DNA of 60,392 bases from Bacteroidales bacterium (GCA_016783865.1 JADHVS010000003.1:1-60392); one strand, 5' to 3'; shown: positions 48,629 to 58,195, counted from the first letter of the stretch. Numbers and translations: made by a program. Notes: generated by a model not told the origin, from the sequence alone.

Positions 48629-49549
48629 ATGCCTATCAATATACCTGATAACCTGCCAGCAGCATCGGTTTTGCGGAACGAAAATGTTTTTGTCATGGAC
48701 CAGTCACGCGCTGTCCACCAGGACATACGTCCGCAGCGTATCGTGATCCTTAATATCATGCCCATCAAGCAGACTACAGAAACCCACATTCTGCGCCTGT
48801 TATCAAACACCCCGCTTCAGATCGAGATTGACCTGATCTACCCCAAAACACATAAACCCAAAAACACTCCCATGGAGCATCTGAAGTCATTCTATAAGAC
48901 CATGGATGAGGTGAGCAAACACAAATATGACGGTATGATCATCACCGGGGCACCGGTTGAGTTGATTGAATTTGAAGAAGTTAACTACTGGAAGGAATTG
49001 CAGGATATAATGGATTGGACAACAGAAAATGTTACCTCCACACTGTATATATGTTGGGGCGCCCAGGCGGCCCTCTACCATTTCTATGGCATTCCCAAAT
49101 ATACCTTGCCAAAAAAAATGTTTGGTGTTTTTTATCACCGGGTTCTCGATAGAAAGATTCCGCTGGTGAGGGGATTTGATGACAACTTCCCGGCACCTCA
49201 TTCCCGATATACCGAAATAAAAAAGGAAGATGTGCTCCGGGTAAAGGAGATCGAGCTTATATCAGAGTCTGACGAAGCTGGGGTATACATTGTCGGTTCA
49301 ACAGATGGCAAAAAAATATTTGTTACCGGACATTCAGAATACGATCCGAACACATTAAGAGACGAATATATAAGGGATAAAAAGAAAGGCCTGGATACTG
49401 AGATCCCATTAAATTATTTTCCCGGTGACAATCCACAACTGGCTCCGGAGGTAAAATGGAGAAGTCATGCGAACTTGCTGTTCACCAACTGGTTGAACTA
49501 CTATGTTTACCAGGTTACCCCATTTGAGCTTGGGACGAGCTCAGGATAA
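48629..49549 (+). CDS. metA: Homoserine O-acetyltransferase (MetA family)
   Basis: 306 residues from ATG 48629, the standard MetA start ([20 protein letters not shown]); the frame is open upstream to 48572 but those 19 residues are not family-like. Catalytic cysteine is in [11 protein letters not shown], and the histidine/glutamate are in TGHSEYDP. Residue 111 is Glu (GAPVE). In MetA proteins, Glu at this position has been linked to acetyl-CoA use and Gly (E. coli) to succinyl-CoA, so this one should make O-acetylhomoserine, in line with the MetY gene upstream. Transcribed from the SAM-I riboswitch. Confidence 0.93.
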   Translation: MPINIPDNLPAASVLRNENVFVMDQSRAVHQDIRPQRIVILNIMPIKQTTETHILRLLSNTPLQIEIDLIYPKTHKPKNTPMEHLKSFYKTMDEVSKHKYDGMIITGAPVELIEFEEVNYWKELQDIMDWTTENVTSTLYICWGAQAALYHFYGIPKYTLPKKMFGVFYHRVLDRKIPLVRGFDDNFPAPHSRYTEIKKEDVLRVKEIELISESDEAGVYIVGSTDGKKIFVTGHSEYDPNTLRDEYIRDKKKGLDTEIPLNYFPGDNPQLAPEVKWRSHANLLFTNWLNYYVYQVTPFELGTSSG

Positions 49550-49648
49550 GCTGCGGATTCAGGATTTGATATCTCGGGTTAGTTGAGTACGAAAAGGAGT
49601 GTGATTCTTTTCCTCAAAAATCAACTCTCATCATTCCTTGTTCTGCAA

Positions 49649-50425
49649 TCAATTTGCATCCTTACCACTTTTCAACCAGCTATACCACAGATCCATGCCC
49701 TCACCGGTTTTTACGGAAAGTTCGATAAAGGAAAGGTGATGATTCACCTGGAGGGCATATTCTTTCGCCTTTTCCAGGTCAAAATCAACATAGGGCATTA
49801 AATCGATTTTATTGATTATACACAAATCTGAAGTCTGAAATATGTAAGGATATTTCTGCGGCTTGTCATCCCCTTCCGTTACACTGATGATAACAACCCG
49901 TTTCGATTCTCCCAGGTCGAACATGGCGGGACAAACCAGATTACCAACATTTTCAATCATCAGGATTGAATTATCGGTTAACTCCAGTTCCTTCATCGCT
50001 CTGTTCACCATATCAGCATCCAGGTGGCAGCCCTGTCCTGTATTTACCTGGACAACTGGTGCTCCAGCTTCCTTTATCCGTTCTGCATCATTCATGGTTT
50101 GCTGATCACCTTCAACAATATAAAACTTATGATCTTTACCTAATTCTTTGATTGTCCTCTCCAATAAGCTTGTCTTACCAGAACCGGGTGAACTCACCAG
50201 GTTATAAACTTCAATGTTTTTGGCCTCAAAATAACCACGGTTGCGCTGGGCCAGTAAATTATTTCTTCCCAGAATATCTTCTTCTACATTGACCCTGACC
50301 GGTCCATGATGATGGTCATGATGATGGGAATGATCGTGAGTGTGATCATGTTCCTTTATCTCATCTCCAGGTTTCAAAATCCTGACTTCATTTCCTGGCT
50401 GGTCGCATCCACAAGTATCACACAT
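49649..50425 (-). CDS. hypB: Hydrogenase nickel-incorporation GTPase HypB
   Basis: 258 residues from ATG 50425, giving the N-terminal CDTCGC nickel site; an ATG 36 bases upstream adds unlikely residues. A histidine-rich stretch (HDHTHDHSHHHDHHH) stores nickel or other metals. The GTPase P-loop is SSPGSGKTSLLE, followed by the switch and NKIDLMP motifs. It delivers nickel to [NiFe] hydrogenase with HypA, encoded 75 bases upstream in the same direction. Confidence 0.95.
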   Translation of the reverse strand: MCDTCGCDQPGNEVRILKPGDEIKEHDHTHDHSHHHDHHHGPVRVNVEEDILGRNNLLAQRNRGYFEAKNIEVYNLVSSPGSGKTSLLERTIKELGKDHKFYIVEGDQQTMNDAERIKEAGAPVVQVNTGQGCHLDADMVNRAMKELELTDNSILMIENVGNLVCPAMFDLGESKRVVIISVTEGDDKPQKYPYIFQTSDLCIINKIDLMPYVDFDLEKAKEYALQVNHHLSFIELSVKTGEGMDLWYSWLKSGKDAN

Positions 50426-50500
50426 AATCCTGAATATTATTTTGTGTAAAGATAACAACAATAATCATCCATAATTTTAACGACAAGGTTGTTTAACAAC

Positions 50501-50842
50501 CTAATCAACAATTAAGGATTTTACCCTCAATTCCCTGCCCTGAATAATGTATGGAGCACATGTTTTACATTTCGGGCAGCATTTAAAAAGATCATCCGTC
50601 TCAAATTCATTCATACATTCAGGGCACCGGGCTATGCCCTGAACGATAGCTATTTTACAAATAGCATTCTCCAGAATCGTCCCCTTTACTGCAGATTCCA
50701 TAGCAAATTCAAGGGCATCAACGACCACACCGGAGAATATGCCTACCTCAATTTCAATTTCACGAACTACTTTCGCCTGTTCCCTGTTCGCATATTCAGT
50801 GGCAATATCAACAACATTCATGGCTATGGAAAACTCATGCAT
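50501..50842 (-). CDS. hypA: Hydrogenase nickel-incorporation protein HypA
   Basis: 113 residues with the nickel-binding start MHEFSIAMNVV and two zinc-type cysteine pairs, CPECMN and CCPKC. It works with HypB in inserting nickel into [NiFe] hydrogenase. It is first in the hypA-hypB operon and divergent from the CBS-domain gene across a 479-base gap that has a candidate Rex site. Confidence 0.94.
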   Translation of the reverse strand: MHEFSIAMNVVDIATEYANREQAKVVREIEIEVGIFSGVVVDALEFAMESAVKGTILENAICKIAIVQGIARCPECMNEFETDDLFKCCPKCKTCAPYIIQGRELRVKSLIVD

Positions 50843-50884
50843 GGGCTGGAATGATTACCATTTTTATAATTAATGATTCCTTCA

Positions 50885-50919
50885 CAAAAATAAAAAAGGT
50901 AATAATAGGTTCATTCAAA
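50885..50919 (-). promoter_or_regulatory. Candidate hypAB promoter
   Basis: On the minus strand TATTTTTG (50892-50885) matches TAnnTTTG, with TTTG at 50919-50916 after a 23-base spacer, a little long for this promoter type. Transcription would begin about 35 bases before hypA. Confidence 0.5.
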
Positions 50920-51057
50920 TAGGTATTTTATTTCAATTATTTCAAATCTATTTGCTGTCTGGAAAAAAACAACACCTTACCATTCCGTAATAGAATGATC
51001 CCAGCCTTCACATTATTTCTCCCTCACAGGACAAAACCAGCTTAAAACCTTATTTTA

Positions 51058-51075
51058 TTGTTCCAAGTATCACAA
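51058..51075. promoter_or_regulatory. Weak candidate Rex operator
   Basis: TTGTTCCAAGTATCACAA has one good half (TCACAA) and one partial half (TTGTTC) at the correct spacing for Rex. The better Rex site in this window is at 55012-55029. Confidence 0.4.
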
Positions 51076-51176
51076 TAAATTTTTTTTTCGCGGATTTATT
51101 TTAGGGGACATGAGCATAATACATTAATCGTTAATCATTTAATTACCAAATGTTTTGTTGTGATACAAATATCTAC

Positions 51177-51206
51177 TTTGCAGATTTTTCTTTTTTTCTA
51201 ATTTTG
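51177..51206 (+). promoter_or_regulatory. Promoter of the CBS-domain gene
   Basis: TTTG at 51177-51180, an 18-base spacer, and TAATTTTG at 51199-51206 match the Bacteroidetes promoter consensus very well. The leader to the ATG at 51322 would be about 105 bases. Confidence 0.75.
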
Positions 51207-51321
51207 CATTATAAGATGACACTTTAATAACAACTTATTGTGTGAATTAAGAGAAAAATTATCATCTTTCCTGTTTCATTACCATTGGTAAATCAATTTT
51301 CAATAATATTAATGAGAAACC

Positions 51322-51771
51322 ATGACGACAGTAAAGCAAATTTTGGATGAGAAAGGGCATGAGTATTTTACGATAAACCCTAAAGACACTGTTTTTAAAG
51401 CGCTGGAACTAATGGCTGAAAAACACATTGGTTGCCTGATGGTGATCGATGACGATGGTGGATTGATCGGCATATTCTCAGAAAGAGACTATGCCAGGAA
51501 AGTAGCTCTTATGGGGCATACTTCTAAAGATTCATTGGTGAAAGATATCATGAGCACCGAGTTATATACAGTCAAGCCAGATATGACCACATTTGATTGC
51601 ATGGCTGTGATGACCGACCGTCATGTACGTCACCTCCCTGTATTGGAACATAATAAAATTGCTGGTATCCTTTCCATTGGTGATATTGTGAACCAGATCA
51701 TTCATGAGCAAGACATACACATCAAGGATCTGGAGAAGTATATCACTTCGTCCGGTTACGGACATCAGTGA
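51322..51771 (+). CDS. Two-CBS-domain protein
   Basis: 149 residues with two CBS motifs (about 7-60 and 75-130; for example GCLMVIDDDGGLIGIFSERDYARK and HLPVLEHNKIAGILSIGDIVN). Such pairs bind adenine nucleotides or SAM and serve as energy sensors. It stands alone next to the hydrogenase maturation genes; its partner is unknown. Its stop codon lies inside a heptad array. Confidence 0.92.
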   Translation: MTTVKQILDEKGHEYFTINPKDTVFKALELMAEKHIGCLMVIDDDGGLIGIFSERDYARKVALMGHTSKDSLVKDIMSTELYTVKPDMTTFDCMAVMTDRHVRHLPVLEHNKIAGILSIGDIVNQIIHEQDIHIKDLEKYITSSGYGHQ

Positions 51772-51799
51772 TCAGTGAGTCGTGAGTCGTGAATCGAGG
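51765..51799. repeat. Heptad array TCAGTGA x2, GTCGTGA x2, ATCGAGG
   Basis: Five 7-bp units. The TGA at 51769-51771 in the first unit is the stop of the CBS-domain gene. The units are close relatives of those at 33481, 33616 and 10247. Confidence 0.85.
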
Positions 51800-51862
51800 G
51801 TGTGGGGATTAGGTGAAGTGTGTGGTTCTACTTCTCAAATCATAAATCGTTAATCATTAATC

Positions 51863-54130
51863 TTATATCAAGCCCAGCGCTATTCTCTTAGCGGCGATGG
51901 CCAATTGTCCTAATGCAATCCCCCCATCATTGGCGGGGATTTTGTTTTGGGTATAAACCTGGAAACCATCCTTTGATAACCTCTTTTCAAGGTTGCCAAG
52001 CAGGTATCGGTTCTGAAATGTGCCACCTGACAAGATTACCTTATTCAAACCTGTTGCCCGCTTCATTTCTGAAACGACCTTCTCCACAACAAACAGAACA
52101 GTATTGTGAAATTTGGCAGAAATGATCCCTGATGAAACCTTCTTTTTCAGATCATCTGTGATCATCCGGATTGAAGGAATAAAATCAATCACATCATTTA
52201 TTTCCACATCATACCTGGCCAAAATGTTAGGGGATATGGCATTTTCCAGCCGCATGGGCGCTTCAGCATGAAATTTGGCATGAGTGCAAATATTAAGCAG
52301 CGCTGATACCGCATCAAACAGCCGGCCCGCACTTGATGTATTGGGAGAATTCACATTTTTATCCAACATCCGGCAGATGGTGTTGATCCGGCTCTCTTCA
52401 ATTTGTTCAAGGAACGTAAGACCAATATTAAGGCAATCCTTTCCAAATGCCCTGTACAAATAAGACAATGCCATTCTCCACGGCTCACTGGTCACTTTGT
52501 CCCCTCCCGGCATTGGTAAATAATCGAAATGTGTGAACCGTTGGTAATGAGACATATCTGCTACCAAAAACTCCCCCCCCCATATCTGACCATCATCACC
52601 GAGACCGGTTCCATCAAAACTCACGCCAATCACCTGCTCATCCAGACCATGCTCAGCCATGGCAGAGGCAATATGGGCATGGTGATGTTGCACAGCAACA
52701 CCTTTCAGTCCAGTCTGTTTGGCATACTGTGTGGAAAGATAATCCGGATGTAAATCGTATGCTACCCACTCCGGATCCAACCGGAAGATTTTTTTAAACC
52801 GCTCAATGGACTCCTGATAAAAAGCATAGGTTTCATAGTTTTTCAAGTCTCCGATATGCTGACTCATAATAGCACTTTTTGCTTTACCAAGGCAAAAACA
52901 ATTAACCAGTTCGGCTCCTGCAGCCAAAATTCCTTCTGCATCAAATCCGATCTGTACCGGATTGGGGACATACCCCCTGGACCTCCTTATCATTCTGGGT
53001 ATCTCATTCACCATCATCAATACAGAATCGTCCGTCCGGTTATAAATTTCGCGATTGTATGATAGAATGGCATCCACCCTGGGATTGAAAACCTCCAGTG
53101 CTGCATTATCATCAATAATGATCGGTTCATCCGAAATATTACCACTGGTCAGTACAATTACCTGAGTATCAAGCTTTTCAAATAACAAGTAATGGAATGG
53201 CATATAGGGTAGCATCGATCCTATGGTGTTCAGTCCATTGCTCACTCCAGTTGCCAGATTTCTTTTTTCTTTCAGGATGAGAACCGGGCGGCGCCATGAA
53301 TTTAAAAGTTCCAGCTCTTCTGAAGTAATTTCTACAAACTCCCTGGCCGAATCGAGGTCCCTGAACATTACGGCAAATGGCTTTCCTTCGCGATGTTTCA
53401 GGTTTCGAAGCCGGCTTACTGCAGATTCATTTTTGGCATCACATGCCAGAAAATATCCACCCATGCCTTTGACAGCCACTATACCTCCCGTATTTATTAT
53501 GCCAGATGTTCTTTTAAGGATCACCTCCAATTCAGTTATTTTCTCATCCCTACAAAATAATTGATAGGCCGGGCCACAGGTGTTGCAGGCCACCGGCTGG
53601 GCATGAAATCGTCTGTCCATTACATTTTCATACTCTGCACGGCATTCCGTACAAAGGGTGAATGGAGCCATGGTAGTCTTATCACGGTCATATGGAAGAT
53701 CGTGTATAATGGTGAAACGGGGACCGCAGTTGGTGCAATTCAAAAAAGGGTAATTGATCCTGTGGGCCTGTGTTTGCATGTCGTGCAGACAATCTTCACA
53801 AACCGCTATATCAGGACAGATTTCTGTTATCTCTTCTGAGCTGTCCTGGCTCTCCCGGATAACGAATCCTGAAAATTCTTCTGAAGTAACCTGCTTATGT
53901 TGAATAGTATATATATCTGAAGCTGGAGGAGCCTCCCTCCTTAAGCTCACCAAAAATTCAGACAGGGAATCAGGATCCGTATGAACATTAACCTTGATTC
54001 CTTCATTGGTATTGGCGACCCAACCATTTAGTCCGTATTGCTTAGAAAGGCGGTAAATAAAAGGTCTGAAACCGACACCCTGCACCAATCCTTTTATCTC
54101 AATAAGGTATGTCCCTTTCGCTTTCTTCAT
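51863..54130 (-). CDS. hypF: Carbamoyltransferase HypF
   Basis: 755 residues, normal length. Acylphosphatase domain at 1-95 (GLVQGVGFRPFIYRL), zinc fingers at about 110-190 (CEDCLHDMQ, CTNCGPRFTI, CTECRAEY, CNTCGPAY), YrdC-like domain about 200-385, and a Kae1-like domain to the end (VQHHHAHIASAMAEHG). It makes the CN ligands of [NiFe] hydrogenase from carbamoyl phosphate with HypE. It follows rex in the same direction. Confidence 0.96.
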   Translation of the reverse strand: MKKAKGTYLIEIKGLVQGVGFRPFIYRLSKQYGLNGWVANTNEGIKVNVHTDPDSLSEFLVSLRREAPPASDIYTIQHKQVTSEEFSGFVIRESQDSSEEITEICPDIAVCEDCLHDMQTQAHRINYPFLNCTNCGPRFTIIHDLPYDRDKTTMAPFTLCTECRAEYENVMDRRFHAQPVACNTCGPAYQLFCRDEKITELEVILKRTSGIINTGGIVAVKGMGGYFLACDAKNESAVSRLRNLKHREGKPFAVMFRDLDSAREFVEITSEELELLNSWRRPVLILKEKRNLATGVSNGLNTIGSMLPYMPFHYLLFEKLDTQVIVLTSGNISDEPIIIDDNAALEVFNPRVDAILSYNREIYNRTDDSVLMMVNEIPRMIRRSRGYVPNPVQIGFDAEGILAAGAELVNCFCLGKAKSAIMSQHIGDLKNYETYAFYQESIERFKKIFRLDPEWVAYDLHPDYLSTQYAKQTGLKGVAVQHHHAHIASAMAEHGLDEQVIGVSFDGTGLGDDGQIWGGEFLVADMSHYQRFTHFDYLPMPGGDKVTSEPWRMALSYLYRAFGKDCLNIGLTFLEQIEESRINTICRMLDKNVNSPNTSSAGRLFDAVSALLNICTHAKFHAEAPMRLENAISPNILARYDVEINDVIDFIPSIRMITDDLKKKVSSGIISAKFHNTVLFVVEKVVSEMKRATGLNKVILSGGTFQNRYLLGNLEKRLSKDGFQVYTQNKIPANDGGIALGQLAIAAKRIALGLI

Positions 54131-54205
54131 GGTCTCTTTAGATCAAACCGCAAAGTTAGGAAAATACCGTGAGTCTCGAAATGCGTGGTATTCACGAGCA
54201 GGCTG

Positions 54206-54823
54206 CTAGGTGTCCGCCCTAATTATATGATAAATCAAACTTTCCAGTGCATTTCCAATCTGAATGTTCTGTATCAACACATGGGGGGGAACCTTCAGGA
54301 TAGTGGGAGAAAAGTTCAGGATTCCAAGGATGCCCGAATCTACCAATTGGGAACAAACCTCCTGTGCAACCTGACCTGGTACTGAGATGATAGCCGTTTT
54401 TACATCAAGGGATGAAATAACCTCATTCAATTTTGCCATCGGGTATACCGGTATAACAGTTTTTTTCTTGTACTTGGCGGGATCAATGTCAAAGGCAGCA
54501 ACAATCTTTATCATGTTCTTGTAGAAACCCTTATAACTGATAAGTGCCGTCCCGATATTACCATATCCGACAAGAATAACCTTTTGCAGCTTATCCTTTT
54601 GAAATATATCATTGATCTTATCAGTCAGTTCATTGATATTATACCCGCCCTTCTTGTTTCCCTTTATCCCAAATTTAGAGAAGTCCTTTCGGACCTGTTC
54701 CGGTGTAACACCTGCCTCTTTCCCAAGATTGTATGAAAATACAGTATCAAATCCGAGTTCTTTTAACCTGACCAGGACAAGTCTATATAGTAACAGGCGG
54801 TTTATGTTCTTACTTCCGTTCAA
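54206..54823 (-). CDS. rex: Redox-sensing transcriptional repressor Rex
   Basis: 205 residues. N-terminal winged helix (RLLLYRLVLVRLKELGFDTVFSYNLGKEAGVTPEQVRKDFSKFG) and a Rossmann domain with KVILVGYGNIGTAL. Rex leaves DNA when the NADH/NAD+ ratio rises and so derepresses fermentation and hydrogen metabolism genes. It lies upstream of hypF and divergent from the hdr operon, whose spacer holds a near-perfect Rex operator at 55012-55029, so local control is very likely. Confidence 0.95.
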   Translation of the reverse strand: MNGSKNINRLLLYRLVLVRLKELGFDTVFSYNLGKEAGVTPEQVRKDFSKFGIKGNKKGGYNINELTDKINDIFQKDKLQKVILVGYGNIGTALISYKGFYKNMIKIVAAFDIDPAKYKKKTVIPVYPMAKLNEVISSLDVKTAIISVPGQVAQEVCSQLVDSGILGILNFSPTILKVPPHVLIQNIQIGNALESLIYHIIRADT

Positions 54824-54980
54824 GGAATCATTAATTTATCAGGATTTGCTTAAAAACATTTACCTCATTTTTTTTATGCGATGAACTCCCAAACAATGCA
54901 TGGTTCCTGCAAAACCCGATGTATTTTTATTTAAATCAATTTAATATAGGCTCCTTTAAGCTGAAACATGATTAATACCC

Positions 54981-55011
54981 ATTGGAGATAAATATAAAAA
55001 AATTATATTTA
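54981..55011 (+). promoter_or_regulatory. Likely hdr operon promoter
   Basis: ATTG at 54981-54984 and TATATTTA at 55004-55011, 19 bases apart, resemble TTTG / TAnnTTTG with one mismatch in each element. The Rex operator begins at the next base, so bound Rex would cover the start point. Confidence 0.55.
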
Positions 55012-55029
55012 TTGTGAACCTGGTAACAA
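55012..55029. promoter_or_regulatory. Rex operator
   Basis: TTGTGAACCTGGTAACAA has both Rex half-sites (TTGTGA and TAACAA) separated by six bases, as in the TTGTGA-N6-TCACAA / TTGTTA-N6-TAACAA type sites known for Rex. It lies between rex and the hdr operon, at the expected position of the operon start. Confidence 0.85.
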
Positions 55030-55049
55030 AAAAATCGAGGTGTCATTTT

Positions 55050-55159
55050 TGAATCCTGCGAGCGCATTCCCCGTAGCTTGCTGCGGGGTTAGCGAGCGCA
55101 ATTAAAAATTTATATAAAGGATCGATGATTCCTCGCAGCTTGCTGCGAGGAGAGTCAAT
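55050..55159 (+). repeat. 110-bp dispersed REP-like element, copy B
   Basis: Exact reverse complement of 15085-15194. It lies in the leader of the hdr operon, between the Rex operator and the first ATG, so its two hairpins would be in the 5' untranslated mRNA. Confidence 0.92.
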
Positions 55160-55229
55160 TTCACATAATCAATCATATCCGTTTTCATACCATAACAAGT
55201 CAATAACTAAATATAGAAAATACAACAAC

Positions 55230-57050
55230 ATGAAGCAAGACGTTAAAACCGGTGTTTATTTTTGCAAACATCTAAATGGACATCCGGATTCTCTCAAACT
55301 AGATGAACTGGCCTCGTTTGCCAGGGAAATGGCTGAGGTGGCAAAAGTCTGGGCTCCTTCCGATCTGAACGTGGATGATCCAGGCCTTGTGGCCTCAGCA
55401 ATTAAAGAAAACCAGATCACCAGAATCATTCTTGCAGGTGATCGAACCGGATTCATTAAATCCCTTGTTTCAAAGGCCATGGTGATGGCCGGGAATGATC
55501 CAAAGGATGTTATCGTTGCCAGTTTCATGGATCACCAGGCAACTACTGCCAAAGATACCGACCTTGCCAAGTCGGTGTTGGCCTGTGCAGTACTTGGTGT
55601 TCCCTTTGAAATGGCAGCTATCCCGGAAGAGTATGATGTACAGCCTGATACCCTGGTCATTGGGGGCGGGATCGCAGGAATACAGGCCTCACTGGAAATT
55701 GCCAATGCAGGAAAAAAGGTTTACCTGGTTGAACGTACCGGAACCATTGGCGGTCACATGGCCATGTTCGACAAGACCTTTCCAACCCTCGACTGTGCTG
55801 CTTGTATCCTGACACCAAAAATGGTGGAGGTAGGGCAACATACGAATATCGAGCTGATGACCTATTGTGAAGTTAAAGAAGTCACCGGCACACCAGGAAA
55901 TTTTAAAGTGAAAATTCTTAAGAAAGCCAGGCGGATTGATCTTGCCACCTGCATAGGATGTGGTATTTGCACAGAAAAATGCCCGGCTAAGGCACCGAGT
56001 GAGTTCGATTCTGGCACAACCCTCAGAAAATCTGCCTATATACCATTCCCGCAGGCCGTACCAAATAAGTACCTGATCGATGCCGACAGTTGTATTTATG
56101 TTGAAAACGGCAAGTGTGGTGTATGCGTAAAATTCTGTCCGGTAGAAAACTGTATTAACCTCGACGAAAAAGATGAGGAGGTAACCATAAATGTAGGAAA
56201 CATCATCGTCGCCACCGGATTCAAAACATTTGATGCCAGTCGCGCGGATCAATTCGGATATGGCAAATATCCCAATGTGGTCACATCACTTGAATTTGAA
56301 AGACTGGTGAATGCTGCCGGACCGACAGAAGGATTCATCAAATTCAGGAGCCAGGATAAGAAAGGCAACTGGATCTTTACATCGGAAAGTGATGCACCGA
56401 AAAGCGTTGCACTGATTCACTGTATCGGAAGCCGTGATGAAAATTATAATAAATATTGTTCCAGGGTTTGTTGTATGTATTCCCTTAAACTTGCCCACCT
56501 CACAAAGGAAAAACTACCTGATGCGGAGGTATCGGAATATTATATCGATATGAGAGCATTTGGCAAGGGTTATGAGGAATTTTATGAAAGGATTAAAGCA
56601 GAAGGTGTAAAGATTATCCGGGGCAAGACCGCAAAGATTAAAGATAAGAATGGTAAGCTTCTGATCCGGAGCGAAGATATACACCAGGGAAGGATCATTG
56701 AGCAGACTGTGGATATGGTGATCTTAGCTGTTGGACTTGAACCCCGTGAAGATGCCGGAGATGTTGCTAAAATGCTGGGACTCGAGCGGGATGATGATGG
56801 CTGGTTCAATGAAGCCAACTACCTTACTGAACCTACCTCCACTTATCGGGGAGGAGTAACCATTGCAGGTGTGTGCCAGAGTCCCAAGGATATCCCGGAC
56901 ACCGTGGCCCAGGCATCCGCATCTGCTGCACGTGTTCTGCAATCGATTATGAGAGGAAAGGTTAGAGGTAACATAAAGGATATTCCTCTCGAAACAATTA
57001 TAAAAAATGCCAAAGAAATCTCACCTTATAAATTGGAGGAACAAAAATGA
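55230..57050 (+). CDS. HdrA-type FAD/Fe-S protein 1 (QmoA-like)
   Basis: 606 residues from ATG 55230. FAD motif GGGIAG (145-150), CAAC at 189-192 in FPTLDCAACI, an inserted ferredoxin with C241, C244, C247, C251 and a second group around 288-308, and the HdrA cluster motif CIGSRDENYNKYCSRVCC. The N-terminal domain (1-135) keeps the fold but not the cysteines of normal HdrA (only C12 remains). It overlaps the next gene by four bases. By family it should move electrons between ferredoxin/NADH-type carriers and a disulfide or quinone pathway. Confidence 0.9.
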   Translation: MKQDVKTGVYFCKHLNGHPDSLKLDELASFAREMAEVAKVWAPSDLNVDDPGLVASAIKENQITRIILAGDRTGFIKSLVSKAMVMAGNDPKDVIVASFMDHQATTAKDTDLAKSVLACAVLGVPFEMAAIPEEYDVQPDTLVIGGGIAGIQASLEIANAGKKVYLVERTGTIGGHMAMFDKTFPTLDCAACILTPKMVEVGQHTNIELMTYCEVKEVTGTPGNFKVKILKKARRIDLATCIGCGICTEKCPAKAPSEFDSGTTLRKSAYIPFPQAVPNKYLIDADSCIYVENGKCGVCVKFCPVENCINLDEKDEEVTINVGNIIVATGFKTFDASRADQFGYGKYPNVVTSLEFERLVNAAGPTEGFIKFRSQDKKGNWIFTSESDAPKSVALIHCIGSRDENYNKYCSRVCCMYSLKLAHLTKEKLPDAEVSEYYIDMRAFGKGYEEFYERIKAEGVKIIRGKTAKIKDKNGKLLIRSEDIHQGRIIEQTVDMVILAVGLEPREDAGDVAKMLGLERDDDGWFNEANYLTEPTSTYRGGVTIAGVCQSPKDIPDTVAQASASAARVLQSIMRGKVRGNIKDIPLETIIKNAKEISPYKLEEQK

Positions 57051-58195
57051 GCACACGCATCGATCCAAATTTCAAAAACACGCTGACAGCTTATGGAATG
57101 GGCGATTGGAATGAATGCTACCATTGTGGTAATTGTACTGCGATTTGCCCGTTGTCAGAGAATGGCTTTTTGTTTCCAAGGAAAGGGATCAGGGCCATTC
57201 AGATGGGTTTGAAAGAAAAAATAGCGGGTTATGTTGATCCATGGTTATGTTACTATTGTGGTGAATGTTCTGAAACCTGCCCCCGGGAAGCTAATCCCGG
57301 TGAAATAATGATGACCCTTCGCAGATATCTTACAGCCGTATATGACTGGACAGGACTTTCCGGCAGGTTATATAAATCATTTACTGCCCACCTGATAACC
57401 ATGATTGTACTGTTTGCCGGTATCATTACTTCTTTCATTGTCTTTGCTGATTTCAAGGTTCCTCTTTCAGCTGAAGGTTTGGTTGAGATCAATAAGTTTG
57501 CTCCTCATGAACTTATTGCAACACTCGACCATATTTTACTCTTAACACTTTCCTTTTTCCTTCTGACTAACATACTGAATATGTTCGTTAAGGTGATCAT
57601 TAAAGACAAAAGTGTGAGGGTGCCGGTTTATCTCTATTTCGTCAAGGTGTGGGAAGCCATCTACCATTTCGCCACCCAGGCCAGGTTCTTAAAATGCGAA
57701 GGCAAATTGTTCTACTGGTTCCTCCACTTATTCCTGATGACCAGCTACATGTTGATGTTTACCATGATCATCTTTTTCCTTCCCTGGTTCCAGACTGAAG
57801 AGGTTCATCCCTGGTTCCATCCACAGAGATTACTGGGTTATTATGTGACTGCTGGACTGATTGGAGGGTCTGTATACTTTATGATTGGCAGGTTCAGGAA
57901 GAACAGGGAAATGTTTAAGTTCTCTCATCACAGCGACTGGATATTCCTTATCCTGTTATTTCTTCTTGCTTTTACCGGAATTTTGATACATATATTCAGA
58001 ATATCAGGAATGCCAATGGCCACCTATGTTTTATATATGATGCACCTGGCCGTTGAAGTTCCCATGGTTGTTACTTTTGTAGCCTTTTCCAAATGGTCGC
58101 ACCTGGCTTACCGGCCGCTTGGAATTTTCTTTGCCAATCTGAAAAAGGCAGCATTACGAACCCAATATAAAACGCAGCTAGCCCCTGCAGCTTAA
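57047..58195 (+). CDS. QmoC-like HdrC-HdrE fusion, quinone-interacting membrane subunit
   Basis: 382 residues. N-terminal two 4Fe-4S sites: C24, C27, C30, C34 and C68, C71, C74, C78 (HdrC type). From about 105 on there are about six transmembrane helices of the HdrE/NarI cytochrome b type. This layout is that of QmoC, which connects cytoplasmic Hdr-like flavoproteins to the quinone pool. It is placed between the two HdrA-type genes, 11 bases ahead of the second. Confidence 0.9.
   Translation: MSTRIDPNFKNTLTAYGMGDWNECYHCGNCTAICPLSENGFLFPRKGIRAIQMGLKEKIAGYVDPWLCYYCGECSETCPREANPGEIMMTLRRYLTAVYDWTGLSGRLYKSFTAHLITMIVLFAGIITSFIVFADFKVPLSAEGLVEINKFAPHELIATLDHILLLTLSFFLLTNILNMFVKVIIKDKSVRVPVYLYFVKVWEAIYHFATQARFLKCEGKLFYWFLHLFLMTSYMLMFTMIIFFLPWFQTEEVHPWFHPQRLLGYYVTAGLIGGSVYFMIGRFRKNREMFKFSHHSDWIFLILLFLLAFTGILIHIFRISGMPMATYVLYMMHLAVEVPMVVTFVAFSKWSHLAYRPLGIFFANLKKAALRTQYKTQLAPAA

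Larger units (their letters stand above)
50843..51321. other. 479-base divergent intergenic region, hypA / CBS gene
   Basis: No gene is seen. It contains the hypA and CBS-gene promoters, a possible Rex-type site TTGTTCCAAGTATCACAA at 51058-51075, and an inverted pair of GTATCACAA half-sites about 90 bases apart (51067-51075 and 51157-51165). Confidence 0.55.
54824..55229. other. 406-base divergent control region, rex / hdr operon
   Basis: It contains, in order along the plus strand: the rex upstream region, a likely hdr promoter (54981-55011), the Rex operator (55012-55029) and the 110-bp REP-like element copy B (55050-55159). The open frame through the element (beginning MIPRSLLRGES at 55125) is not considered coding. 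Confidence 0.7.

Noticed and set aside
55125..55229. Upstream extension of HdrA1 beginning MIPRSLLRGES
   Set aside because: It is the translated 110-bp repeat element plus spacer; family homology begins at ATG 55230.
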